From positions 1 through 64,000 of the forward strand of contig JAMZAV010003224.1 of NCBI GenBank assembly GCA_024449915.1: a stretch of DNA of 64,000 nucleotides. Reading direction: 5' to 3'. The notes below the pieces were generated by a model. That model worked only from the letters and a program-made list of their open reading frames with translations. It was not told where the DNA came from and ran no database searches. Made by a program: the position numbers and the translations under genes. Numbering within the stretch: the stretch's first letter is position 1; every line of letters begins with the position of its first letter. Below, piece after piece: positions 1-9,095 of the stretch. Source of the stretch: Sweltsa coloradensis (taxonomy: Eukaryota; Arthropoda; Insecta; Plecoptera; Chloroperlidae).

Positions 1-374
1 CCCAGGTCACCACTAGAGACAATAGTGATGGCCAATATAACCAATCCCAGCCATTGATGCAAGGACATGACCATATATGGAAGTGAGCAGGAGAATAACT
101 CCTGATCACCTCCCCTCATTGTCAACCATCTTGATCTCTCTCTTAATCTGAATTCCATCGAGGACAGAGGTGATAAGCAGGAGCTGGAAATGTTAGGGCT
201 TGTGTTTTGTAAGTAACTTAGTTATTTTATAATAAAACTGTTTATTGAGAATCAGTGTTAAATGATTCTACAGTAACCCGCATTTCCATTCAACTCCTTC
301 TACAATACAGTCAGGCAAGAGGTTTCCACAAAGGTGTTAGAAATCAATTGGTTGATTTGATTGATTATTGATCT
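1..374. other. Unassigned sequence upstream of a LINE fragment
   Basis: No sustained reading frame. A short open stretch ends at a GTAAGT near 211, which could be a chance splice-donor match. No repeat shared with the rest of the window was noticed. The LINE coding remnant begins right after it. Confidence 0.3.
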
Positions 375-938
375 ACAAATCAATTAAGTGAATTCGCGAC
401 ACAACAAAATAAAGTATCACCAGCAATAGAAATTATAAGTAGAATGAAGAGGTTTGTAACAGAGAGAATGTTGAGGTTACTTGTAGATTCTTATATTCAC
501 TCTATTATTGATTATTGTTTTGTGGTTTGGGCAGTAAGACCTTCTACCGAATATGTTGTACTTCAGAAGAGAATTGACCATCTGTTTGATTCAATTCCTA
601 TGAGCCAAGATTTACAATCTGATTGCTTCACGATTGAGGAAAGAATGAAATATAGTGTACTGGTAAATACATACAAAATATTGAAAGGTATGTATTCAGG
701 TATTTTACCCAATATTTTTCAATTTGTTGATCGTGATAGAAATTCTATTCTAATAAACTCTTTGAAAGTTCCTAAATTAATTTCTGAATCATTAAGAAAG
801 TCATTCTTGTACAGAGGAGTATCTATTTGGAATTCAATTTCTTATGATATTAGAAGCCAGTTTACTGAGCTAGGAATAGTACAATTTAAAAGTAAAATTG
901 AAGCAATGATAATGAATCGAAGAACAAAGAAGAATTGA
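375..938 (+). pseudogene. C-terminal remnant of a LINE reverse transcriptase ORF (5'-truncated)
   Basis: The frame is open from about 372; the first ATG is at 444, so that ATG is not a natural start. The visible part lies downstream of the RT catalytic core. It contains the arginine-rich SRMKRFVTERMLRLL segment, a SYIHSIIDYCFVVW segment, and the closing FLYRGVSIWNSI / FKSKIEAM motifs that end many CR1/Jockey-type ORF2 proteins. No palm motifs such as FADD are present, so the copy is dead. Clade assignment within non-LTR elements is not secure. Confidence 0.75.
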
Positions 939-1230
939 TTTTTACTATTTATTTGTGGGGCATTGTCTCTGTGTTTATGTAATGTTAATCTATCTTTATA
1001 ATTTCCTTTTTATGATTTTGCTGTTCTCCTTGTTTGTTCATTATTGCTTTGAAAATGATATCATCAATGTATTTTCAATTGATATTTTTCTGCCTTGATT
1101 GTCTGGTTGCCGCCCACTGGTGGAGCTTGCAACTTGAGTTAGGTGTCCTGTATCATTGCTGTGATCAGTTTTTGACATGAACAATTTTAATTAATTATAT
1201 ATCTGATATAATTATATATTAGAGTCAAGA
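939..1230 (+). mobile_element. Probable 3' UTR of the preceding LINE
   Basis: AT-rich untranslated sequence directly follows the ORF stop. It includes a small GC-richer block around 1105-1150 with the inverted match GCCGCCCACTGG / TGGAGC. No clear poly-A or short tandem tail marks the end, so the boundary is approximate. Confidence 0.4.
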
Positions 1231-1399
1231 TCTTTTGCACTAAATTGTTATCAAGATTTGAACACAAGAATGATGGTTGAACACAAGAATGAAGATTCGC
1301 GTTCGGTGGTTTCTTCCGCGAAAGATTGATTACTCCCTGATTTGCTGTTCCTGATTTTTGGCAAACCTCATATTCGTTTGAGTGGGATCGTCTAATAAA

Positions 1400-1449
1400 T
1401 CAGTTTTTTTCTTTCCGTTTTTCTTTTTTAATGTTTTTTTTTCTTTTTT

Positions 1450-1488
<39 letters not shown>

Positions 1489-1560
1489 TCTTTTCTTTTT
1501 TTTTTCTTTTTCTTTTCCCCCCCTTTCTTTCTTTTCTTTTCATTCTACACCCTTTTTTAT
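1400..1560 (+). repeat. Polypyrimidine (TTTC)n / (CTTTT)n microsatellite
   Basis: Nearly pure C/T strand, with about ten uninterrupted CTTT units near 1450-1490 and irregular T/C runs on both sides. Short open frames across it are low-complexity Phe/Ser artefacts. Such mirror-like polypurine-polypyrimidine tracts can form triplex DNA; that is general knowledge, not shown here. Confidence 0.9.
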
Positions 1561-1704
1561 ATTTGATTCATTCATTAAATGCATATAATATATTTTTTTT
1601 TATTTGTTACCAAAATTGTTGTGTTTAAATGCATTGTTGTTGTAATGCTACTATTTCAAATATCTACGAAAATGTAGTTTATTGTTGTTTCTGCATCTAT
1701 GTAA

Positions 1705-1763
1705 TTAGATTTATTTAGTTGTCCTCCTTTGTAAATCAGTTGTTATAACTGAATAGGATAGAC

Positions 1764-1795
<32 letters not shown>

Positions 1796-1796
1796 C
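1705..1796 (+). mobile_element. 3' end of a tRNA-headed SINE (family S)
   Basis: Matches the 3' terminus of the fuller copy at 24788-25217: an AATCAGTTnnnATAACTGA hairpin, then a TAGAC-type box and an (AAAT)n tail of seven units. The body and tRNA head are missing, so this is a severely 5'-truncated copy. Confidence 0.65.
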
Positions 1797-1927
1797 ACTA
1801 ACTAAATTTGTCCCGACACTGAACTATTTACAAGCTTGCCAAAATTGAATTTAAAAGTTCGTTATGTTGATATACCATATAAAACTGAATAATATCCCTC
1901 TAAAGTGAACTCTAGATAGAGAGTTGC

Positions 1928-2122
1928 CCTGTCTGGGCCCGGGGAGAATTTGGCATCAGCATCAGCTAGTAAGTAAGGAAGTTTATAATATAGCCAACTC
2001 CCTGATACTAGAGGCAAGCTCTGGCGGTCGTCGTCAACTATGACAACACGAACGATCACAAGGACGATGACGACTACGACGTGAGATTCGCATTATGACC
2101 TTACAATTGACGCGCCCTTTGG
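1928..2122 (+). repeat. Repeat module X, internally deleted copy
   Basis: Starts with the X head CTGTCTGGGCCCGGGG and ends with the tail TTATGACCTTACAATTGACGCGCC. The central CGTCGTC and GACGATGACGAC blocks are present. The GCTGGTTCTGACCAGC hairpin segment is missing. Confidence 0.7.
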
Positions 2123-2374
2123 TTCGTCTTAAGTACCTATCTTATTTATTAAATAAAACTGCTTAATTATTATATTATTGGTCTACTTGCATTTATAGGC
2201 TTTCACAATGGTTTTTACAATGGAATTCTGTTTTGAAATTGGCAACAAGCAACCAATGTGTTTTGAAAGCTAGATGATCGTCGAAGACTTGCTTTTCAAT
2301 ACCTTATCTTTTGTTAATTTAGAAAAAAAAATCAAATCTTAAAACTCACCATAAACTCATTTCATGAATTAAAA

Positions 2375-2453
2375 AAGTCCGCCCCAACCGGAAATCGAAC
2401 CACGGATCTCCCGCATTCCAGACAGGCGTCTTAACCACTATACCATCAGGATC
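2375..2453 (-). other. tRNA-like pseudogene or SINE head
   Basis: On the minus strand a D-arm-like GATGGTATAGTGGTTA and a B-box-like GTGGTTCGATTTCC are visible. Folding by eye gives a 7-bp acceptor with several G-T pairs and an anticodon arm whose loop reads CTGGAAT (GGA). The T arm has an extra base and does not close properly, and no long variable arm accompanies the serine-type anticodon. A functional tRNA gene is therefore unlikely. Confidence 0.4.
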
Positions 2454-2622
2454 AGGATTTTGATTTGATCAAATCAAATGTCCTTCAATGAAAATCAGTT
2501 GTCTTTCTGTTTAATATACAATATTGTCTATATCGGGAACTCATGAGACTTCCCTACTCTTGCCAAAACACAACACTAGAAGTATGTGTACATAAAGGTT
2601 TGAAATAGATTTAAAACGTTAT

Positions 2623-2962
2623 GACCCCCGTCTAGGCCTGGGAAACAATTGGCCCAAAGCTTGGCTAAGAAAATCGTACTAGCGAATTTAAGAGAAAAAG
2701 TCCATCTCGCAAACATCAACTTAAGAAAATATTTCTACCTGAAATAAGAGGCGAGCTCTGACGGACGACGTCGGGGGAACCTCTCCCTTCCCTTGAGGAC
2801 CTCCCCGACGACGATGAGACGACGAAGACTGCGACGTGAGAAACCTTCTTTCCCATACCCGCGGCTGGTTCTAGCCAGCATATCTCCTCCCCTTGTCACC
2901 TATGCTAGAGTGGCGCATTATTACCTAATGTTTGACGCGGCCTTAATCCAAATAAGCAAAAC
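2623..2962 (+). repeat. Repeat module X, near full-length copy
   Basis: Head GTCTAGGCCTGGG, then the TCCATCTCGCAAACATCA block, the GACGACGTCGGGGGAACC / CCCCGACGACGATGA inverted pair, a degenerate GCTGGTTCTAGCCAGC hairpin, and the tail TAATGTTTGACGCGGCC before AAATAAGCAAAA. It is followed 30 bp later by a Y block and LINE sequence. Confidence 0.75.
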
Positions 2963-2994
2963 TTTTCATGTATAAACTTAGAATACAATCTTAT

Positions 2995-3070
2995 CATTAA
3001 ACAAACAACGAACTCATTTCATTAACTAACAACATCACAGGCGGTGCAATATGCCTTCACCGGTTGATGC
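2995..3070 (+). repeat. Block Y (LINE 3' UTR end)
   Basis: AAACAACGAACTCATTTCATTAACTAACAA-type sequence leading into CAGGCGGTGCAATATGCC, CACCGGTTGATGCGC and CTCACG. This is the shared core that also closes module X. The copy is diverged. Confidence 0.6.
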
Positions 3071-3234
3071 GCTAAATGTCTCACGGGGACTCTGTGGATA
3101 GCGGCTTCACAAGTTGTGACGGCTCAGCAGCGCATCAGTGGCAGTGCCTTCAACTATTTTTAATACGAATATGAGACGTTAAGCAATATCCAATCAGAAG
3201 GAACTTCGCACCCCAACCAGAACTTAATAAAAAA

Positions 3235-3514
3235 TGTATATCTCACGTAGAGAAGAGGTGGTATTGTACAGAATTCAAATAGGCCACACACGTCTAACTC
3301 ACGGATATCTCTAAACCAGAGAAAAGGTTGTTCTCAGATGTGATACATGTGATGTACCTTTAACCGTACATCATATTCTAGCAGAATGTACCAAATATGA
3401 TGCCTTGCGCACTCAATTTGATATCTTCCAATCATATGAAGAACTTATATCATATGATAACGGCGATAAACTTTCTCAATTTCTCATCAAAAGTAATCTA
3501 TTTCACAAAATTTA
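3235..3514 (+). pseudogene. C-terminal remnant of an RNase H-bearing LINE ORF2
   Basis: Reads IGHTRLTHGYL, then after a frame change a CCHC-type motif (C-x2-C, HH, C within CDTCDVPLTVHHILAEC) and KYDALRTQFDIF, to a stop at 3512-3514. This is the classic tail after the RNase H domain of Jockey/I-type LINEs. The same tail, with more of the RNase H domain, lies at 53900-54417. Frame breaks before the CCHC motif show the copy is dead. Confidence 0.7.
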
Positions 3515-3770
3515 ATTCACATCATACACATTTATTTTATTTATTTATTTTTATTCACATTAATAATTTTTGCTTTGCTATTGCTATCATCATCAACATT
3601 TAATTTTGTTATATAGGCCTATACACTTAGAAAACAATCTTATAATCAAACACACCTGTATTAACACATCTAATCAACTTTCAGTATCACAGGCGGCGCA
3701 ATATGACCTAACCGGTTGAAGCGCCCTAGTTTATCACCTCGGCTTTAGCGTTCATCACTTGATATAATCT
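3515..3770 (+). mobile_element. LINE 3' UTR ending in block Y
   Basis: AT-rich untranslated sequence after the ORF stop runs into TCACAGGCGGCGCAATATGACC, TAACCGGTTGAAGCGCCCTAG and a TCACCTCGG segment. The same order (stop, AT-rich UTR, Y) occurs at 54418-54775. This is the evidence that Y belongs to this LINE. Confidence 0.65.
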
Positions 3771-3785
3771 CCTGCTTATAGCGGG

Positions 3786-3985
3786 CTTCGAACCCATGAC
3801 CTTCTTCGCGTCATCTCCGTCTGGGCAGGGGTTGAACTCAACATTAGTATTCTTATGCTGATAGTGTAAGACGAGAACAGAGGCAAAGTCCATCTCTCTG
3901 GCTCTGTCAGTGGTCGTCGGGTCCCCCCCCCCTTGACTCCCGCCTAGACGTAGACGACGATGACTCCACAGGTGATGACCAACAC
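3786..3985 (+). repeat. Segment Z (shared with 53500-53700)
   Basis: The run TATTCTTATGCTGATAGTGT and the following AAGTCCATCTCTCT block match 53568-53620 almost base for base. Its left edge, GCGGGCTTCGAACCC, looks like a tRNA B box on the minus strand. It is followed immediately by module X, as at 53704. Confidence 0.65.
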
Positions 3986-3989
3986 AGAG

Positions 3990-4210
3990 ACCCCGCCCGT
4001 CTGGGCCTGGGATAGAATGTGTCTATGATCAGCTCTGCTAGTCGTAGAAGGCGAGAAAAGAGAAAAAGTTCAACGCGCGAACATTAAGTAGTAGGGGAGC
4101 CTTTGACTCTAACTAGAGGCGAGCTCGAGCATTGGTCGGCGGGGGCCTCTCTCCCTTCCCTAACGACCTCACCGACGACGATCACGACAATGACAACACG
4201 AACGATGAAA
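3990..4210 (+). repeat. Repeat module X, 3'-truncated copy
   Basis: Begins CCCGCCCGTCTGGGCC and contains AATGTGTC, GCTCTGCTAGTCGTAGAAGG, GGGGGCCTCTC and ACCGACGACGATCACGAC. It stops after CACGAACGATGA, so the hairpin and tail are missing. Confidence 0.7.
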
Positions 4211-4214
4211 AAAA

Positions 4215-6500
4215 AGAACCAAACCCTATCTTGGGCACACCAATTAGTGTTGTGGTCCGGATATTTCTTCTTGGCTATATAAAATATATTTTGTCAAAAA
4301 TAATATAAACTTTTTTCCTAGCAAAAGACTAATTTTTGAAATGATGGTGGAGGTGCCGGTGTAATGGTGTATCTTTACCCCCGGCGGGACCTTACTATTG
4401 TACGAGCTCCTACCCTAACCTAACCGGTTTCCCCGCAAAGTGCGGGACGTAGTAATGACCGGCTATGAATAAGAATATACTATCACACCGGCCCAGGGTT
4501 TACAAACTTTATTGATGCAGGTGCCAATCAAAAGTAATCCATTTAACAAAATTTCATTCACATCATCGTTCGATTCCCGCCACCGTAAAGACTCACTGAA
4601 TATGTGCCAATGTTTCTTAGAACTCGTAAATGTGAATGCAAGGAATGATCTTGTTATAAAGATTCTGGGCAATCCTAACGGTATCGTTACGCGCGAGACA
4701 CTGATTCACGAGGTCTCAGGTTTAATTCCCGTTACGTAACGGCTGCACCTCTAACGAAATTTCTCTTTTTAGTTATTTCACATTATTTTGTTTAAAGTTT
4801 TGTCTGTCATAAAGCAGGAAGTATTGACTAGACGAGCCGCACCTTTATTCACCATTTGGTGAGGGGTACACTGTCCCTCTTAAGTAATGTCGATACAGGT
4901 CTGTAAAATACTCACGTGCATAGTTTTTAAAACAAGGTAACAAGGCTTATAAAATACGTGATATCATGTTAATTAAAAACATTTCGTAATTGTTGTTGTG
5001 AGCTCTGGAACAGTTCATATTCGTGATCGCACCAACACTCGAGGCTCCCAGTCAGTCTTATCACTGACACTTTGACCTCTGACCTGTTCTCCTCACGCCT
5101 CCCAGGGACCTTCATCTTCAGATGAACTTTGCATCTGAGTCGACTCGGTGAGTGTTGATTAGCTTTATTCCAACACGCCATAGCTGGACCGTGTGTTGGG
5201 TGTTTGCTATTGGACGACGGCCATCTTGTTTGTCTCCTGCTTCCAAGTCCACTGACGTGGTGTTGCTCACGGCTGGTTGAATAAAGCGACGACCCTATCT
5301 AACCTATCATTCTCATCCCAGAGCTTTGTTTGTCTCATCTATATTATTATATCTCTCTGTCAACAATGTCCAAAGGGGTTGTTTGCACTGCTTGTGATGG
5401 CAGGCCTCCAGGACGTCCGTGAGAAACTCCTTCTGTTTCAGTTTTATATTTCTAAAATAATAATATTAACTTTTCCAATTACAGGAGTGATTTCGAACAA
5501 CAATATATCAAGAAATCTAAACATAATTATTTCAATTTTCAATTTTTCCAAATTCTTTCACTAACTCAATTTAAAGGGAAAAAACCCTAATATGCTTCCT
5601 ATCATATCCGTCAATATATGTGTTGTGTTGTTTTTTAATTTCTAGGAACACACCCAAATTTCATGTCAAAATATTGACCTATTTTTTATGAAATTTATAA
5701 TATAGAAAAATATAAAATTGTTTCAGAATGACCCGGTTTATCAGCACAGGTTCCCCCCCCTTGCAAGAACATGTTGCTGTCCTGTAGTGTTGTTGAACAA
5801 AGCGGTCTTATGTTTAGACGTCCGTCTGGGAAACCCGACACCCGGGTTTCAAACCCCCGCTCGAGTTGTATTGTAGCTAATGTGTAAATTGTGTGTCTAG
5901 AAATAAGTTCTCGTTGAATCTGCACCCAAGGTAAATTATATTATAATCAATGTATCGGTGGTCTGTGCAAAGGCATCAGTTTCCTTGCAGTGCTGTACCA
6001 TGTATTTAGAACTCATAATAATTGCAATATTTAACAAGTTTGTTGGACGCAGGATCGGTTGTGCAGTGTTAATATGTCCGCCCGGCCAGTGGGGTACCCT
6101 GGTTGGTTACCAAACCATATCTACCATCACAAAAATTAAAAAACATATCTAAAATCATATCTTGTTTCTGACACCTTTTGACTTCTAAAATATGTTAACT
6201 ATTTGTTATTTTGAATGTAACTTTTGAGGTTTCACAAACTAACTTTATGTGTCAGGCAACATTGGAATTTATATTATAAGTTACTCGTTCTTTGTGTTTA
6301 TTTTGGGTATGTGTTCCGTTATCTTTATTGTCACCTTCTCATTATAACTTTTAATTCGTCTGTCACACCCCACAGTTGAGTCATGTTCTGGATTTGTGTT
6401 TTTTTTTATTTATCTTATATACTTAATGAATTGTGTTTAGAATGTAATATAATAGAAAGGGAAGTTAGTGTTGACAAACATCTGTCTTACAACCTCTGAT
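4215..6500. other. Mostly unassigned AT-rich sequence upstream of the Ig exons
   Basis: Diverged scraps only. A Y-like CTAACCTAACCGGTTTCCCCGC lies near 4410, and a possible tRNA-like stretch ends in AGGTTTAATTCCC near 4735. CCACCGTAAAG, AATCAGTT and B-box-like traces occur elsewhere. A 42-bp segment bounded by CAG and GTGAGT near 5104-5146 could be a micro-exon, but frames and polypyrimidine support are poor. I see no promoter or first exon that I can defend. Confidence 0.3.
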
Positions 6501-6513
6501 GTCTTGTCTCCAG

Positions 6514-6888
6514 GTGTCGCATCCTTCAACCTCAACATCAGTCCAGACCATGTGCGTGTGAACCAGGACGCTCAGACTGTCTCATTCACTTGCTCATCTG
6601 ACGTGGCCCTCGCCGGTTGTCAGGTCAGGTGGTGGGACGGCGATTATATCAAGGCAGGTCCGCTGCTGGAGCTGAGCCGGGGGCCTCAGTCCCAGGCCAA
6701 TTCTGCCCACCTGTACGACACAGGGTACAGCATGCTAACCGGCTACAGCTACAGCGGCCGGGGTCTGGGGGCCGGGGACTGCGGGGTCTCGCTGCAGGTG
6801 GCGGGTTACAAGCATTGGATGGTCGCCTGTCGCGTCCGACCCGAGGGCGGAGGCTGGAAGTACGCCTGGGCCGACCACTTTGCCTGGA
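6514..6888 (+). CDS. Ig-domain exon 1 of a multi-Ig surface/secreted protein
   Basis: A single 375-nt internal exon, phase 1 at both ends. The acceptor is ...CTTGTCTCCAG and the donor GTGAGT begins at 6889. It encodes one V-type Ig-like domain of about 125 residues. The canonical B-strand Cys (FTC), the C-strand Trp pair (VRWW) and the F-strand Cys (VACRV) are present. A second Cys pair (AGCQV and GDCGV) predicts an extra disulphide. GC content and codon use are much higher than in the flanking introns. Symmetric phase-1 exons are the normal unit for shuffled extracellular Ig domains. The neighbouring exons at 8065 and 18724 share phase and donor sequence, so one gene is likely. No signal peptide or transmembrane exon was found. 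Confidence 0.8.
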
Positions 6889-7119
6889 GTGAGTTAAACA
6901 CAGTCTTCACACAGTATAGTATCTGTAACAACACGGGATGTGAGACACGTCCACCCACCCTCACAACCTAGGATGGAATAATACAAGAAACCTCGACCAC
7001 GTCACAGTAGAGACAGAGTATCGGGCAGTCAAGTGGAACACGTGGTAACTAAAAGTTTCTCAAACTGGATTAATTTATGTTTTGGGTCGAGGGTCTTGTG
7101 TGGCAGAGCCAGGGCACCG

Positions 7120-7835
7120 TGTGCAGCATCTCCCGAGTACAGAGTAAGTGCGGGAGTTGAGATATTATTTGGAAAACATATATTTCATAGTCTGGTTCTC
7201 GAACGCACAAGTTGAAACGTGAAAATTTATATTTGTGTAACTGGTAAAAACTGGTTAAACCAGCACTGGTTTTTACTTATTTTCAACCGTACGAGTCACA
7301 CAACCCGTGTGAGGTGTTTTTGGATACGGGATCGACCGTCTGAACACGGTGGTGTTAACCATTTCGCTCTAGGACAAAAACCTTGGATTTGGCACGGTAT
7401 AAACCGGTTTTTGACCGTTTGAACCATAATGGTCCAAATGAAAAACTTATTTAATCCAGATCATCGGTCGTGATGTGAGAAGATGATTTTGAAAACAAAA
7501 TTGAAAAAAATTGCTTTAGCTCTCTTCTAGACTCAAATTAGTCAAAAACCGGTTTTAACAATGTCAAATCTAGGGCTGTTGTTCTAGAGCAAAACAGTAA
7601 ACTCTATTGTGTTTAGACGGTCGATTCCGTATCTAAAAACACCTCGGTCGGGGGGGGGGGTGACACGAACAGTTTAGAATTTGGTGAAAATGGTGCCGGT
7701 TTGAACCAGTTTTAATCAGTTTTAGAGAGAGTTTTTTCCACGTCTCACCTACGTTTCTGATTGTGTTCCTGTGTAGTAGATATTTTCCTTGTATCGCCTC
7801 GCCCGCACTAACGCTGTACTTGGCGAGATACCCCC
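7120..7835. mobile_element. Fold-back element F (two long inverted arms)
   Basis: The left arm (about 7120-7490) and right arm (about 7491-7835) are diverged inverted copies. GAGTACAGAGTAAGTGCGGG near 7134 pairs with CCCGCACTAACGCTGTACTT near 7802. GAGGTGTTTTTGGATACGGGATCGACCGTCTG near 7310 pairs with the matching block near 7620-7655. The centre near 7490 has almost no loop. There is no coding capacity, so it would be a non-autonomous DNA element. It lies in the intron between Ig exons 1 and 2. Confidence 0.7.
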
Positions 7836-8064
7836 CACACACACAACATGCTACAGGTGACCCCCCCCCTTCCCCAGATTGTTGTTGCTGTTGTTGTTGT
7901 TGAGCCAGAAAGTGAGCCAAGCAACAAGTGTTGAAACTCTCACTCTGATATCAACGAGAAGGTTTCCTGGTCCGACATGGTTGGCTGGAGTTGAACACTA
8001 GACAGTGTTGACCCGGTCTAGTCTGAGTAACAACAACACAGTATGTGTTTCTCCCTCGTTACAG

Positions 8065-8391
8065 ACGCTGACTCCCTCCCTAACACCTGGACACAGAGTG
8101 AGCAGGTCGTCCTCCCGGGCGGGGAGGCGAGGTACACGATGAAGGCGGGGGAGCCGCTAAATCGCTGCGAGTTCTACCAGCCTAGCGAGTCTGGTTGGCT
8201 CAGGTTCAACCAGGGAGCCGGGTCTTTCCACAGCACCGGCCGGCATCTCTACCTCGGGGCCGGACTGCAGAGCGGAGAGTGTGGCCTCGCTCTTACCAAC
8301 ATCAGCGAGGCGGACAACGGACCGGGCAGGGGTTATATTCAGTCTTCCACAAACAAGTATGACCGCAGATACACTGCGCTCGTCGTGGCAC
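8065..8391 (+). CDS. Ig-like domain exon 2 lacking the canonical disulphide
   Basis: A 327-nt phase 1-1 exon between acceptor ...CCCTCGTTACAG and donor GTGAGT at 8392, encoding about 109 residues. The layout mirrors exon 1: a strand-B-like EARYTMKAG, a Cys in RCEFYQPS, a Trp (SGWLRF), then SGECGLALTNISEADNG, which matches the E-F turn of Ig domains. The two canonical disulphide positions are not Cys here (Met in YTM, Ile/Gln in GYIQSS). The second pair (RCEF and GECGL) is kept. NIS is a possible N-glycosylation site. The open frame, clean splice sites and phase argue for a real exon rather than a decayed one. Confidence 0.75.
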
Positions 8392-8639
8392 GTGAGTCAA
8401 GGTGTATTACTCATTAGGCTCAACCAGATTATTTCATACAACATTCATTGTTTTTACTTCATTCCTTGTTTAATATTTGCAATAAAAGTAAATATTTTGT
8501 AAAGTTTATTTTGTTTCCTTGTCTCGAGGCAACATCACCGGGAGCAGAAACCTATTAGAGGTTTATTATTATTAAAACATGTTTATTATTATATTTTTGG
8601 TCGAAGATAATAAAGCTCAATTAAACCGGTATTGCAAGA

Positions 8640-8985
8640 TGATCAGGCCGAGCCAAGTTAGTGCGGGCGATGCGATATTTGTCAAACGTCTATTGCACTA
8701 AAGGAGTATCTAACGAACAAGTTGAATTGTGAAAAATAACTGTTTCAAAAATTGTAAAAACCGGTTCAAACTGGCCCCAGTCTTACATAATTTTTAACCG
8801 TTCGTGTCACACCCCCCGTCCGAGGTGTTTTTGGATACGGGATTGTCTGCCGAAACACGATGGTTTCAACCGATTTATGCTAGGACAAAAACTTTACATT
8901 TGGCATGATAAAATCCGATTTTTTACAGATTTACTAATGATTGTCCAATTGAAAATAATTTCCTTACATCATCAGGCGCGATGAG
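8640..8985 (+). mobile_element. Solo arm of fold-back element F
   Basis: Direct-orientation match to the left arm at 7120-7490. AGTTAGTGCGGGCGATGCGATATTT, AACAAGTTGAATTGTGAAAA, GAGGTGTTTTTGGATACGGGAT and TAGGACAAAAACTT align in order with modest divergence. No inverted partner is next to it. It lies just downstream of Ig exon 2. Confidence 0.65.
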
Positions 8986-9000
8986 TGTAGATGGTGTGAC

Positions 9001-9058
9001 GTGCCACTCAGCTCAGTTGGAGAAGGGGCGTGGGTGGCTTCGAGTCTCGTAGTGGTAC
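9001..9058 (+). other. tRNA-like sequence lacking an anticodon arm
   Basis: The ends GTGCCAC and GTGGTAC can pair over 7 bp with one G-T. An A-box-like CTCAGCTCAGTTGG and a B-box-like GGCTTCGAGTC are in the right order, but only about 15 nt separate them. That leaves no room for a normal anticodon arm. Most likely a deleted tRNA pseudogene or SINE head. Confidence 0.35.
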
Positions 9059-9095
9059 GCACAACTTAATAACTAAATAACAGTGTGACCAGACG

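Noticed and set aside
1382..1628. Phe/Ser-rich frames
   Set aside because: Pure translation of a C/T microsatellite.
5095..5150. Possible 42-bp micro-exon between CAG and GTGAGT
   Set aside because: Poor polypyrimidine tract, phase does not match the Ig exons, and one frame contains a stop.
7633..7920. 95-codon minus-strand frame with poly-Gln
   Set aside because: It lies in the fold-back element and an AAC/GTT microsatellite; no other support.
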